This document shows positions 1 to 8,549 of a stretch of 62,819 bases of DNA, piece after piece. The translations under genes were made by a program, and so were the position numbers. The notes beneath the pieces were generated by a model. That model made no database searches, had not been told where the DNA came from, and saw only the letters and a list, made by a program, of their open reading frames with translations. Numbering within the stretch: position 1 is the stretch's first letter; each line of letters begins with the position of its first letter. The stretch covers positions 1-62,819 of the IMG/VR virus record IMGVR_UViG_3300038549_000020. One strand, written 5' to 3'. Source of the DNA: a virus.

Positions 1-141
1 GAATCGGCAGTGCAGTTCGCCGTGCGGCCCGGTTTCCAGAGGCATGGCGTCGTTGGGGCAGGACGCGGGAGGTTCGCGCTGCTCGCGCAGGACCTCCTCG
101 CGCTGCTCCTGGTAGATGGAGGCAAGCTGATCCCAGGACAT
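1..141 (-). CDS. Partial small zinc-ribbon-type virion-region protein
   Basis: Open from an ATG at 141 (overlapping the stop of the LamG gene by one base) to the window edge, 47 residues. It starts MSWDQLASIYQEQREE and ends CPNDAMPLETGPHGELHCRF. The Cys-Pro-Asn-Asp followed by HC at the end looks like the first half of a small zinc-binding protein often found among actinophage head genes. The 3' part should lie at the other end of the window. Joining the ends directly gives a stop after two codons, so a few bases may be missing at the junction. Function unknown. Confidence 0.6.
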   Translation of the reverse strand, partial: MSWDQLASIYQEQREEVLREQREPPASCPNDAMPLETGPHGELHCRF

Positions 142-917
142 CAGCAGATCCCCACCATCGGGGCCATGATCGCGTGGAGTTGCAAAACATTGGCGGCCGT
201 CAGTTTCTTGCCGGTGATGAATGGCAAGGCGATCCGGCCATGGAACTCGTTGACCGGTACGGCGGTGACCCCGGAGCAGCCAATCGTCAGGGGTGCGGCG
301 GTGTCCTCCAGGCCAACGTACGCGCCGGTCTCCACGGTGGATCCGTCGTTGACAGCGGCGGCGTCGACATACAGGTACAGCTCGGGAGTGGCCGCCGTAC
401 CGTCGTATGTGGCCACAACAAACTGCCACTGACCTGCGGTGAGGGCCGCTGTAGACGATGCGATCTCGGTGGTGTCCGCCGACTCGTCATACAGCTCGAA
501 GGTGAGCAGTCCGGTGGCGCCGACCCAGAACCGCCACTCCCGCAGGGTGCCGGCCGAGTCGTACTTCGCCATGATCGTGTTGTTGACGATCGTGTTCGGG
601 CGAATCCACGCCCCGAACGAGCAGGCCGCATCCCCCGCGAACGAGTAGTTGGCGTGGTCCACGCCAGCCAGATGATGATCACCGGTGGGATGGAAGTGGT
701 AGGAGTACAGCCCACACGGCAGTTGCAGCGGCGCGAAGTCGTCCTCCAGCGCCTCGGCGGCACCACCGGTCTCCGCCGAGGTCAGATCCCCGGCCCCGAT
801 GCAGGTGATCAGGCTTCCAGTGGCCTCCCAGAAGGGCCACAGCGAGGCCTTGGTGGTGCCCAGGACCGTGAGGATGTCGTTGAGTAGACCCTCGGTACCT
901 CGGTTATAGAGAGCCAT
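141..917 (-). CDS. LamG/concanavalin-like virion protein
   Basis: 258 aa, ATG at 917. Residues ~70-250 form a LamG-type jelly roll: the FGAWIRPN strand, the WRFWVGATGLLTFELYD strands and GQWQFVVATYDG are the standard core of LamG_3 carbohydrate-binding domains. In phages these domains occur on decoration or adhesion proteins and bind glycans. It sits in the head gene block after the capsid, so a surface-exposed capsid or neck adhesin is likely; a tail role is less likely by position. A second LamG-like segment is present in the large minor tail protein at 53.8-56.0 kb. Confidence 0.7.
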   Translation of the reverse strand: MALYNRGTEGLLNDILTVLGTTKASLWPFWEATGSLITCIGAGDLTSAETGGAAEALEDDFAPLQLPCGLYSYHFHPTGDHHLAGVDHANYSFAGDAACSFGAWIRPNTIVNNTIMAKYDSAGTLREWRFWVGATGLLTFELYDESADTTEIASSTAALTAGQWQFVVATYDGTAATPELYLYVDAAAVNDGSTVETGAYVGLEDTAAPLTIGCSGVTAVPVNEFHGRIALPFITGKKLTAANVLQLHAIMAPMVGIC

Positions 918-949
918 CTATTTCACCAGCTTCCGCAGCCGCAGCGGGC

Positions 950-991
950 GTGACCACCCGAACGCCGAAGGCGCGGCGTTCGGGTGGTCAC
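950..991 (-). terminator. Long perfect hairpin between head genes
   Basis: Two perfect 17-base arms (950-966 and 975-991) with an 8-base loop lie between the zinc-ribbon gene and the LamG gene. There is no T-tract on the minus-strand exit side, so this is an actinobacterial-style stem terminator, processing site or attenuator rather than a classic intrinsic terminator. It probably lowers read-through into the LamG gene. Confidence 0.55.
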
Positions 992-1005
992 ATGGACGAT
1001 CGGCA

Positions 1006-1281
1006 TCAGTCGACGGCCCTCGTAATGGGGGCGCCGTTGGGCGGGGAGACGGTCGTGGAGGTGCGTGCCACGGTCGTGGACACCCGCTGAGCCCCGGCGG
1101 CGTCGGTGGCGACCTTCGTGGTCTTCCCTCCACCACTGCTGGCCTTGGCGGGCTTGCGGCGGGGCAGCGGCTCCGCTGGCGGTGGTGTCGCTGGCGACGG
1201 AGCTGCAGGCTCCCGACAGCCACAGTTGGCGCACGGCGCATCCAGCCACGGCAGTGCGCAGTCGCGACAGGTCTGCTGCAT
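1006..1281 (-). CDS. Small zinc-ribbon protein with Pro/Lys-rich tail
   Basis: 91 aa. The N-terminus has CRDC near residues 5-8 and CANCGC near 17-22, a probable zinc ribbon. It is followed by a Pro/Ala-rich linker, a Lys/Gly patch (KASSGGGKTTK) and a Thr/Val-rich C-terminus. It lies 18 bases after the beta-helix gene and is probably co-transcribed with it. No enzymatic motif is seen; function unknown. The long hairpin at 950-991 follows its stop. Confidence 0.65.
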   Translation of the reverse strand: MQQTCRDCALPWLDAPCANCGCREPAAPSPATPPPAEPLPRRKPAKASSGGGKTTKVATDAAGAQRVSTTVARTSTTVSPPNGAPITRAVD

Positions 1282-1299
1282 GGTGATCCCCTATCCAGA

Positions 1300-2238
1300 T
1301 CAGGCCGTGGAGGCGGTGCCCCAGTAGCCACCGCGCTCGCCTGCGAGATTGACGACCTGGGCATCGAACACCGCGGCCGCAGCGGCGACGGTCGACAGGT
1401 TGAAGCCGTTCGCGTCGTGGCTGGCGCCGAATGTGTACGTGTTGATGACCAACCCGGTCGTGCCTGCGTTGAGGACGACTCCGCCGTCCTGGGCGGCCGA
1501 CAGGTTGTACATGTACGCGCCCTTGATCAGCATGTTCAGGTTTGCCGCACTGGTGACGATCGATCCACCGGTGTGCGTGCCGTAGATCCATACGTCCTCG
1601 ATGTGGACGTCGGCGACGGCGGACGTGACGCTGATCGCCTGAACGGATGCGTCTCCGGCCGCACCAGCGAACTTGAAGCCCTTGATCTTGGCGCGGGTGG
1701 ATCCGGCGCCAAGGATCAGGAAGTCGACGAACTGGGCGGTCGCCCCACCCTCGCGGGCCTCAATGTTCGTGAGGGTGACATCGGCGGCCGTGACGGTGAT
1801 ACCCGCGACAACGTCAGTGACCCCGGAAACCGTGCACAAGATGTTGTCCACCGAGCAGGACGCGGCTGTGATCAGCCAGGTCGCGGCGGCGGCGGAAAAT
1901 GTGAACGTAGGCCGGATCCCACCCTGGCCGAGGCCGATGACCTTAACCCCGGCGATGTCCATGGTGATCGTCCCGGCTCCTGACACCGTCTCCGCGTGGG
2001 AGGGCATCAGGTAGACGGTGTCGCCGGAGCCCACCAGGTCAGAGGAGAACGCATAGGACAGGGTGCTGAATGGGGCCTCTGGCGAGTAGCCGTGATTGGT
2101 GGTCGCCCCCGCCCCAGTGGCGTTGGAATCGACGAACCACAGATCACCTGGGGTGCGGTCGATCCCTTCGACGGTGAACGGCCCGCCGGGCGCGTTCCGA
2201 ACGAACAGGGGCGAGAACTTCGCCTGGGTACTTGGCAT
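1300..2238 (-). CDS. Right-handed beta-helix virion protein
   Basis: 312 aa. After an N-terminal segment (LWFVDSNATGAGATTNHGYSPE) the protein is made of short repeating beta turns (VKVIGLGQGG, CSVDNILCTVSG, VTLTNIEARE, RAKIKGFKFAG, VHIEDVWIYG), typical of pectate-lyase-like right-handed beta-helices. In phages these are tail-spike or decoration folds, usually glycan-binding. An AAAAGGGAG-type ribosome site precedes the ATG at 2238. No catalytic residues can be assigned. Its place directly after the capsid genes suggests a head-surface structure. Confidence 0.65.
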   Translation of the reverse strand: MPSTQAKFSPLFVRNAPGGPFTVEGIDRTPGDLWFVDSNATGAGATTNHGYSPEAPFSTLSYAFSSDLVGSGDTVYLMPSHAETVSGAGTITMDIAGVKVIGLGQGGIRPTFTFSAAAATWLITAASCSVDNILCTVSGVTDVVAGITVTAADVTLTNIEAREGGATAQFVDFLILGAGSTRAKIKGFKFAGAAGDASVQAISVTSAVADVHIEDVWIYGTHTGGSIVTSAANLNMLIKGAYMYNLSAAQDGGVVLNAGTTGLVINTYTFGASHDANGFNLSTVAAAAAVFDAQVVNLAGERGGYWGTASTA

Positions 2239-2322
2239 CGCGCATCTCCCTTTTCGGGGTTCGAACCCTTGTTGGGCAGTGCTCCGGCGCCGATCTGCGA
2301 GCGCACGCCGGAGCTGGGTAGG

Positions 2323-2865
2323 TCAGGCGTTGGCCGCACCCGGGTTGAGCAGGTTCGGCAGGTTCGCCGGGGTCCGCTGCTGCTTGAGGTCGTGGAGGAC
2401 ATACAGGCAGCCGCACAGGCAGGCCGTACCGTTGTCGCTGGTGGCGGTCAGGGACACGTGGGTGTATCCGGCGCCCAGGGCGTGCGCGGGGACGTGGATG
2501 GCGACGAGCTTCTGCAGCAGGCCATAGGACGTTCCGATGTCGCACTCGCTGGCCTCGGACTGGGTGACCCGCGTCCACGATTCGTCGTTGTCCAGAGCCG
2601 CCTCGGACTTGACGTACCACTCGGTGACACCCGTCGAGGTGGATACGCCGGTCGAGTCCAGGTCGGCGCTGGTGCCGCCGGTGTAGGCGGTGTGCTGCTG
2701 CACATCGACGGTGAAGCCGGCCGGACCGGTGCCAGCGAACACGACAAACGTGATCGCCGACGCGTTCTCCATGCTGATGCGTTTGCCCGTGGCGCCGTTG
2801 GCGTCGTCGAGGTCGACGGGCACCCACCCGACACCCAAGTCGAACAGACGTCCGAGTCCTTGCAT
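2323..2865 (-). CDS. Capsid-adjacent structural protein, probable head decoration
   Basis: 180 aa, starting MQGLGRLFDLGVGW. The middle (SAITFVVFAGTGPAGFTVDVQQH, then VTEWYVKSEAALDN) is beta-rich, and this pattern recurs in proteins encoded just after the capsid gene in several actinophages. No transmembrane segment or enzyme motif. The C-terminus has CLCGC and a proline-rich end. A minor capsid or decoration role is inferred from gene order only. Confidence 0.55.
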   Translation of the reverse strand: MQGLGRLFDLGVGWVPVDLDDANGATGKRISMENASAITFVVFAGTGPAGFTVDVQQHTAYTGGTSADLDSTGVSTSTGVTEWYVKSEAALDNDESWTRVTQSEASECDIGTSYGLLQKLVAIHVPAHALGAGYTHVSLTATSDNGTACLCGCLYVLHDLKQQRTPANLPNLLNPGAANA

Positions 2866-2993
2866 TGATTGTCCTCTCCGCTTCCAGGGTGTTAATGCTG
2901 GTCGCTGCGGCCTACCGGGATTTCGTCCCTCGGCCTAGAGTGCTTCTCCAGGTAGCGGGTTGCTTCCAGGAGCAATACCGGATCATCACGACC

Positions 2994-3013
2994 GGGGCCG
3001 GTCACCCGGCCCC
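2994..3013 (-). terminator. Hairpin after major capsid gene
   Basis: Two perfect 8-base GC arms (2994-3001, 3006-3013) around a 4-base loop lie 15 bases after the capsid stop. No T-run follows on the minus strand. It could partly terminate transcription or protect the capsid mRNA 3' end. Confidence 0.45.
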
Positions 3014-3027
3014 TCGGCCGCGAGTGG

Positions 3028-4377
3028 CTAGGCCCGCTCGTCCAGGACGACGTAGGCGGACAAGGTGCTGGCGGAGCCGTTCTTCGGCGTGATCGCACTC
3101 AGCAGCCACGGCCGACCGTCGACCCGCTCGGAGACCATGTAGCAGGTCTTGCCGTAGGCGAATTTGTAGTGAGTGCTGGAGTCCATGAACATCTGCTGGC
3201 GGTCGCCGAGCAAGTAGAACCGACGGTCGACAAAGGCGATGTCGCACTGGTCACCGAGGGGTGCGGTCTTCTCGGTGAAGTAGACGGGCCGTCCGTAGAT
3301 CGTAACCGGAGGTGCGCCGACGATCCCGTTGTTCAGCCACACCGGAGACCCGCCCGTACCGACGTTGATAGCCATCTCAGCCAGCTGCGGGAACGTGTCA
3401 ATCGCGGCGATCCACACCGCGTTCATCAGGGACGACGGCAGCATGCGGGAGAACATCTTGTCGATGTTCTTCTTGACGATCGTGTCGGCCAGTTGACCGG
3501 CCTCTTTCGCCACGCTGACACGGCCCTTGCCCTTGAGACAGCCGAGCGGTTCACCCGTCCCGTTGCCCATGAGCATCTTGTAGTCCTCCTCGAATTTGAT
3601 CGCGGAGGGCATGGCCATGCCCAAAAACGCGGACATCGCCGGGGCGTCCTGGAGCAAGTCGTTGGGGACTTCGGCGTACGCGCAGAGACTCTGCTCGCTG
3701 GTGTCCAGGGCGACGCGGGCGAACTTCGCCGAGGTTTCGGTGACCGCGGCGGCCTCGCTCGTCCAGTAGGCGACGACGCCACCGAAGACGCTGGATGCGT
3801 GGCTGGTGACATCCACCGCCGGAAGGCTCACCTTGGCCGTGGACATGGGAATGATCGTCGCCCCGGGGCGCATGATCGCCTCTTCGAGCGACAGCGACAG
3901 GATGTCCGAGCGCATGGTCTCGGGCATGAGGAATCCGCCATCCGCCGGAGCACCCTCGCTGTAGGCGTTGCGGAGCATGGCGAGCTTGTCGGTGTACTTA
4001 GGGTTGTCCCGGTTGCCGTGGTGCACGGTCCAGAGGAGATCGGCGAAGTCGGAGAACTTGCCGTCGAGCGGTGCGCCAGCGGCGGCCTTGTTGTACAGGC
4101 CGTCGCGGCGGGCGATGGTGCTGCCGCGCTCCTGGCCGGTCAGGTTGGGCCGCTTGATCGTCGTGGCGTTGGTCTCGCGGAGGAAGTCGGCCATGGTCTT
4201 CTGGACTTCGAGGCGAACCTGTTCGCCGATGCCCGGATCGGACTTCGCGTTGGCCGCGGCGTAAGCCTTGATCAGGTCGGGGAACTGTCCCTCCTTGAGT
4301 AGAGCGGCGACCTGCTTGCCGTCATTGAGCATTTCCTCCAGCTCAGCGGGAGCGGTAGGGATTACGATCTTGGTCAC
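3028..4377 (-). CDS. Major capsid protein, HK97 fold
   Basis: 449 aa, GTG start at 4377 overlapping the protease stop (GTGA) with a GGGGAG site upstream. Residues 1-~130 are charged and helical, as expected for the delta (scaffolding) domain removed by the prohead protease. The rest matches the HK97 capsid pattern: GGFLMPETMRSDILSLS at the mature N-terminus, a spine helix region around SAFLGMAMPSAIKFEEDYKMLMGNGTGEPLG, and the late strands GRPVYFTEKTAPLGD and AFVDRRFYLLGDRQQMFM. It is encoded directly after protease and portal, the standard order. Confidence 0.92.
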   Translation of the reverse strand: MTKIVIPTAPAELEEMLNDGKQVAALLKEGQFPDLIKAYAAANAKSDPGIGEQVRLEVQKTMADFLRETNATTIKRPNLTGQERGSTIARRDGLYNKAAAGAPLDGKFSDFADLLWTVHHGNRDNPKYTDKLAMLRNAYSEGAPADGGFLMPETMRSDILSLSLEEAIMRPGATIIPMSTAKVSLPAVDVTSHASSVFGGVVAYWTSEAAAVTETSAKFARVALDTSEQSLCAYAEVPNDLLQDAPAMSAFLGMAMPSAIKFEEDYKMLMGNGTGEPLGCLKGKGRVSVAKEAGQLADTIVKKNIDKMFSRMLPSSLMNAVWIAAIDTFPQLAEMAINVGTGGSPVWLNNGIVGAPPVTIYGRPVYFTEKTAPLGDQCDIAFVDRRFYLLGDRQQMFMDSSTHYKFAYGKTCYMVSERVDGRPWLLSAITPKNGSASTLSAYVVLDERA

Positions 4378-5117
4378 GCGAATGCTCCCCTCAGAGCGTC
4401 AGTGATGGCGGCAAGGTCGATGTCGTCGTCGGTCGGGTCGTCGAGTTTCGGTGCCGGGGCGGCGGCCCGCCCCGAGTAGTTGAAGATCGACAGGTCCCAG
4501 CTGTTCTGTTTCGAGGAGGTGCCGGACACCTCGTCGACCAGGCCCGCCTCCAGAGCCTCGGCGGCGGTGAACCACGTCTCGGCGAGCATCAGCTCACGCC
4601 ACTCGCCGACCGTCCTCTTGCGACGTTTCCCGCCGCAGTTGGCGCAGCGCTCGGCGTAGATGTCGGCCAGGTTGTCGCTGGTGGCGTCCAGGCGGTCCGC
4701 CTGCTCGCGCAGTTCGGCGGCCGAGCCGATGCCCAGCGTCCGCGCCTCGTGGATCATCATCGTGGCGTTGCGGGCCATGATCCGGTGATCACCACCCTGG
4801 GCGATCACGCTCGCGATCGACGCGGCCAGGCTGTCGATATAGACGGTGACCTGGGCCTCGTGCTGGCGCAGGGCCTCGTAGATGGCGATCCCGTCATACA
4901 CTTCCCCACCAGGGGAGTTCAGATGTACGCTGATGCGATCACGGTCGATCTCTGCGAACTCGCGGACGAAATCGGCCGCAGTGATCCCGAAGTAGCCGAT
5001 CTCGTCGTAGATGTAGACCGCCGCTCCGTCGGCCTTGTTGGTCTGGATGCTGTACCAGTCGGCGCGACCCTCACGGAGTCGCGCTACCGGACGCGCGGTT
5101 TTGAGTCGGTCACGCAC
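4374..5117 (-). CDS. Prohead maturation protease, ClpP-like (S14)
   Basis: 247 aa from GTG 5117, chosen because AAGGAGG lies 7-8 bases upstream; longer readings run into the portal gene. ClpP signatures: HLNSPGGEVYDGIAIYEAL, the nucleophile segment DSLAASIASVIAQGG (second Ser of AASIAS expected active) and MMIHEA with the catalytic His. The end WFTAAEALEAGLVDEV is also typical. A CANCGGKRRKR insertion, possibly metal-binding or basic, is unusual. It overlaps the portal stop by 8 bases and the capsid start by 4. Expected to cleave the capsid delta domain during head maturation. Confidence 0.9.
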   Translation of the reverse strand: MRDRLKTARPVARLREGRADWYSIQTNKADGAAVYIYDEIGYFGITAADFVREFAEIDRDRISVHLNSPGGEVYDGIAIYEALRQHEAQVTVYIDSLAASIASVIAQGGDHRIMARNATMMIHEARTLGIGSAAELREQADRLDATSDNLADIYAERCANCGGKRRKRTVGEWRELMLAETWFTAAEALEAGLVDEVSGTSSKQNSWDLSIFNYSGRAAAPAPKLDDPTDDDIDLAAITDALRGAFA

Positions 5118-7971
5118 CGGTGTCCTCCTTCTTCTCCCAGACGGGGATGATCTGACCCCGGCATCGCACCCCGCCTGAGCAGTGCAGATAGCCCTTGACC
5201 GGGTACATGGCGCGGGCGGCCGGAAGCGTGGCGAATTCAGTCCCGTCAATCTCCGCGCACGCGGGGCAGCGATTGGTGTCATTGACCTCGCACGCCACGT
5301 AGCGGGTCGGCTGCGGCGAAGCGGCGGCCATGGTCTCCACCCGCCCGGCATGCTGGGCCTGACTGAGCGCACCGCCCAGCTGGTCACGCGGATACCGGTC
5401 CGACAGCTCCTCCAGGTGCTGGCGCACCAGCTCGGCCACCTCAGCGCCCGTGGTCAGCTCACCCGCCACCCGCAGCGCCTCCTGGCCAGCGGTCACGGCC
5501 AGGCTGGAGGCCATCAGAGCGGCGACGGTGGCGGCGGCCGCCGTCATCTCGGCTTCTGGCGGGACCTGCTCGACGACCGTCACACCCTGGGCGGCGGCCT
5601 CCTGCCTCACACTGATCGCACCCAGCAGAGCCAGGGCGATCATCGCGGCGGCGAGGGCCGCGGTCGCGTCGTCGGTGTCGGCCTCCAACTCAGACAGGCC
5701 CTCGGTGTCGCCCTTGTCCACGGCGATACGGATCTGCTCCAGGATCTGCTCGCGCTGACGTGCGCCGAGGCGCTGCCACTGATCCAGCAGGTCCTCCACG
5801 GCGGATTCCCAGTCCCGCTGGAGGCGGCGCATGGACTCCTCGACCGCCTCATCGAGATCGGCCTGCGCGTGGAGGATCGGCCCGGGATGCGGAGGGTTGT
5901 GGTGGGCACACGTGTGTGCCGGTCCGCGCTCACCCTGCGGCCCACGGGGGCCAGCCGGTCCGAGGTCGCCCTGGGGTCCGACCGGTCCGGTCTGGCCGAC
6001 GGGTCCGATCTCGCCACGTTCGCCGCGCGGGCCCTCCGCCCCGATTGGACCGGGCAGCCCACGCTCGCCGCGTTCGCCGCGCGGGCCGCGCTCACCGCGG
6101 GGTCCGGCGGGGCCGAGGTCGCCCACGGGTCCGGTGGGGCCGATCTCGCCGCGTGGTCCGCGTTCGCCGCGTTCGCCCGTGGGTCCAGCTGGTCCTGTCT
6201 CGCCGATGGGGCCGATGGGTCCTGGTTCGCCCGGGGTTCCCGGGATGCCGTCTGTGCCGCGCTCGCCCTTCGGGCCGCGTTCGCCGCGTTCTCCCTGGGG
6301 GCCGAGGTCGCCCACTGGGCCAATGGGTCCGGTCTCGCCGCGCGGGCCGCGCTCTCCCCGAGGTCCAACTGGGCCGAGCAGGCCGGGATCGCCGCGCTCA
6401 CCTGGCTCGCCGCGCTCCCCGGCTGGGCCAATAGCGCCGACGGGACCGGTCTCTCCGCGTGGTCCGCGTTCGCCGCGTTCGCCCGGCTCGCCCCGTTCAC
6501 CCACGGGGCCGATGGGTCCAAGTTCGCCGCGCGGACCACGCTCGCCCCGCTCGCCCTGGGGACCGGTCTTGCCCTCTGGTCCTGGTGCTCCGGTGGCGCC
6601 AACGGGTCCGGTCTCGCCGCGTTCGCCCACCGGCCCAGGGATGCCCCGGTCGCCGCGTTCGCCGCGCGGGCCGCGTTCGCCTCGGGGACCGACAGGCCCG
6701 GTCTCTCCGCGCAGGAGGTTTCCGTACCGCTGGTACATGGCGGTGACCAGCTGCTCGGGGGCCTCGCCGTGGTGGGGCATGGGCGGGAGTCCCACCATGG
6801 CGAGGACACCGGCCGGCTCGAAGCCCGCGGCGATCAGGCTGGTGGCTGCGGCGACCTTCGAGGCGAGGTCGGCGCGCAGTGCCTCGGCGTCGGCGGGTAC
6901 CGGGGAGTCGTAGTCCAGTTCGTACAGTTCGGCGTCGCGCTGGCCGAAGAGCGGCAGGTAGCGGGCGTTGAGGACGCCTTTCCACCGCTCCAGGCGGGGC
7001 ACGGTGAGCTGTTCGGCGAACCAGGTCTTGGATGCCTCGGCGGTGGCGCGGTTGACGTCGTCGAGGATGCCGAGGGCGAATGCCGGGATGCGGAATGCCT
7101 CCCGGATGACCTCGCGGGAGACCTCGCGGAGCTCGACGAACTGCATGTCACGCTGGGAGAGCCTGTTCTCGACCCATTCGCCCATTTCGATGATGGCGAC
7201 GCGGTGAGCGTTGGCCACGCCCTGGTGCTGCTCGCGCCAGCGCAGGCACATCTCGTCGAATTCCTCATCGGACAGTCGACGATCGACCTTGATCATTCCG
7301 CCGGGGGCCGCGCTGTTGATGAAGAAGTTCCGGTTCCACTCAGCGCTGTATTTGGCCGAGTCGATGTCGGCGAGGATGGCCTGCACCGGCCCCATGCCCC
7401 GGTACGGATCCAGCGGATTGGGCATGCGCAACTGGAGGACGTCCTCCAGGGGCAGCGGCACCGTCTCCCCGGACGGACCGGTGTACTCCCAGCCGACCAG
7501 GTAGTCAGTGGCAGAGGCGACCGGGGTCATGCGGTCGGGGCGCACCGGCCACAGCTCCAGAGGGATCGACCGCATCCGCTCATCGCGGGCGACGACAAGG
7601 AACCCCTCGCCGACCAGGTCAAGATGCTGCTGACAGGTCTCGATCAACAGCTGGCGGTTGAAGAAGGAGTTGGGCTTGTTGAGGACGTCCAGCGCCAGAT
7701 GCCTAGTGACCTCGACGCGGTCTTCCTTGCGCCCGGATGCGGCCTTGCGCCACAGTCGCCAGTTGACGGCGGCGGTGGCGTTCGAGGTGCAGTTGACGAT
7801 CGCATAGACCGTCCCGTTCGCACCCATGGCCTCCATCTGGCCGACCGCACCGGTGCGGACAAGGGAGCCGAACAGTCCGCCACGGCCGGCGTAGCGCGGC
7901 ACGTAGGGCACGGGAGCGCGGTTGACGACACGCTGAGTGAGTGCTCCGAGGGCACCCACCAGTGATCGCAT
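5110..7971 (-). CDS. Portal / collagen-like / MuF-like fusion protein
   Basis: 953 aa, about twice a normal portal. Residues 1-~415 are an HK97-family portal (PNSFFNRQLLIETCQQHLDLVGEGFLVV, LQLRMPNPLDPYRGMGPVQAIL, EVSREVIREAFRIPAFALGI). Residues ~421-684 are an almost uninterrupted collagen-like Gly-X-Y run of about 88 triplets (GERGPRGE, GETGPVG). Residues ~700-953 are helical and end in a MuF-type motif: NRCPACAEIDGTEF, then YLHCSGGVRCRG. The MuF part normally is a separate minor head protein. A leaderless-type promoter lies directly upstream. The frame is intact and both flanking domains are conserved, so this looks like one functional protein. Confidence 0.88.
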   Translation of the reverse strand: MRSLVGALGALTQRVVNRAPVPYVPRYAGRGGLFGSLVRTGAVGQMEAMGANGTVYAIVNCTSNATAAVNWRLWRKAASGRKEDRVEVTRHLALDVLNKPNSFFNRQLLIETCQQHLDLVGEGFLVVARDERMRSIPLELWPVRPDRMTPVASATDYLVGWEYTGPSGETVPLPLEDVLQLRMPNPLDPYRGMGPVQAILADIDSAKYSAEWNRNFFINSAAPGGMIKVDRRLSDEEFDEMCLRWREQHQGVANAHRVAIIEMGEWVENRLSQRDMQFVELREVSREVIREAFRIPAFALGILDDVNRATAEASKTWFAEQLTVPRLERWKGVLNARYLPLFGQRDAELYELDYDSPVPADAEALRADLASKVAAATSLIAAGFEPAGVLAMVGLPPMPHHGEAPEQLVTAMYQRYGNLLRGETGPVGPRGERGPRGERGDRGIPGPVGERGETGPVGATGAPGPEGKTGPQGERGERGPRGELGPIGPVGERGEPGERGERGPRGETGPVGAIGPAGERGEPGERGDPGLLGPVGPRGERGPRGETGPIGPVGDLGPQGERGERGPKGERGTDGIPGTPGEPGPIGPIGETGPAGPTGERGERGPRGEIGPTGPVGDLGPAGPRGERGPRGERGERGLPGPIGAEGPRGERGEIGPVGQTGPVGPQGDLGPAGPRGPQGERGPAHTCAHHNPPHPGPILHAQADLDEAVEESMRRLQRDWESAVEDLLDQWQRLGARQREQILEQIRIAVDKGDTEGLSELEADTDDATAALAAAMIALALLGAISVRQEAAAQGVTVVEQVPPEAEMTAAAATVAALMASSLAVTAGQEALRVAGELTTGAEVAELVRQHLEELSDRYPRDQLGGALSQAQHAGRVETMAAASPQPTRYVACEVNDTNRCPACAEIDGTEFATLPAARAMYPVKGYLHCSGGVRCRGQIIPVWEKKEDTGA

Positions 7972-7977
7972 GGCGGC

Positions 7978-8005
7978 ATTGTCACGGCTGGATTGGTGCT
8001 GTCAG
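7978..8005 (-). promoter_or_regulatory. Leaderless-type promoter of the portal gene
   Basis: On the minus strand CTGACA (8005-8000), 16 bases, GACAAT (7983-7978), then six bases and the portal ATG. No ribosome-binding site precedes the portal start, fitting a leaderless mRNA. The same -10/six bases/start layout recurs elsewhere in this genome. Confidence 0.5.
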
Positions 8006-8114
8006 CTGGCCAAACGCCCACCGTCCAGACTGACATGTCCAAATCGGATCATCATGATCATGGCAATGATCGCCGTCACCATCGGTGAGATCAGCATGAT
8101 GTCAGACTGTGCGC

Positions 8115-8549
8115 ATGGCGGCATATGGGATCCCGATCGGGCCGGCTGGCACGACCCTGCGCATCAACCTCCTCCACATCCGCACCAGCAGACACCTCAG
8201 CCGCCCCGGACTGGCCGGAGCGGTCCGCGAGGAGACCGGGCGGGCACTGCCGGAGATCGCGATCCGACGCATCGAGGAGGGCAACCGACGCGTCGACGTC
8301 GACGACCTCATCGCCCTGGCCGTCGCACTCGACATCACCCCCGTCGACCTGCTGATCCCCGGGTCGGCCGACGACGACACCACCTATCGGGCCGCCCCAA
8401 GATTGGAGATGACAGCCGGCGTAGCGCGGGCGTGGCTGGGTGGTCAGATACTCCGGCGTCCTCAGACGGCGCTGGAGTTGGCCGAGGCCATCCGGTGGAT
8501 GCCGCAGCAGAGGGCGCGGGAGACAGCCCGGATGTGGAGCGGCGACTAG
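8115..8549 (+). CDS. HTH (XRE-like) regulator inside the structural block
   Basis: 144 aa, on the strand opposite the virion genes. Residues ~20-75 form a Cro/C1-type HTH (HIRTSRHLSRPGLAGAVREETGRALPEIAIRRIEEGNRRVDVDDLIALAVALDITPVDLLI). The C-terminal ~60 residues are helical with no known domain. ATG 8115 is preferred; GTG 8109 is possible. CAGACT lies six bases before 8115, fitting the leaderless pattern. The 137 bases shared with the portal start hold ATCATGATCAT-type dyads. It converges with the next minus gene with a 4-base overlap. May control the portal promoter; that is inference. Confidence 0.75.
   Translation: MAAYGIPIGPAGTTLRINLLHIRTSRHLSRPGLAGAVREETGRALPEIAIRRIEEGNRRVDVDDLIALAVALDITPVDLLIPGSADDDTTYRAAPRLEMTAGVARAWLGGQILRRPQTALELAEAIRWMPQQRARETARMWSGD

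Noticed and set aside
2255-2280. tRNA T-arm-like GGGTTCGAACCC
   Set aside because: No acceptor, D or anticodon arms around it; it lies in the short gap before the beta-helix gene and is simply a palindrome.
5920-6710. Repetitive DNA that might be taken for a CRISPR array or satellite
   Set aside because: The repeats are triplet-based codons for Gly-X-Y within one open frame, without uniform repeat and spacer lengths.
5182-7965. Very long plus-strand open frame (over 900 codons) through the portal region
   Set aside because: It is the exact antisense of the portal-collagen-MuF gene; its length comes from the GC-rich Gly-X-Y repeats, and it lacks domain signatures and a ribosome site.
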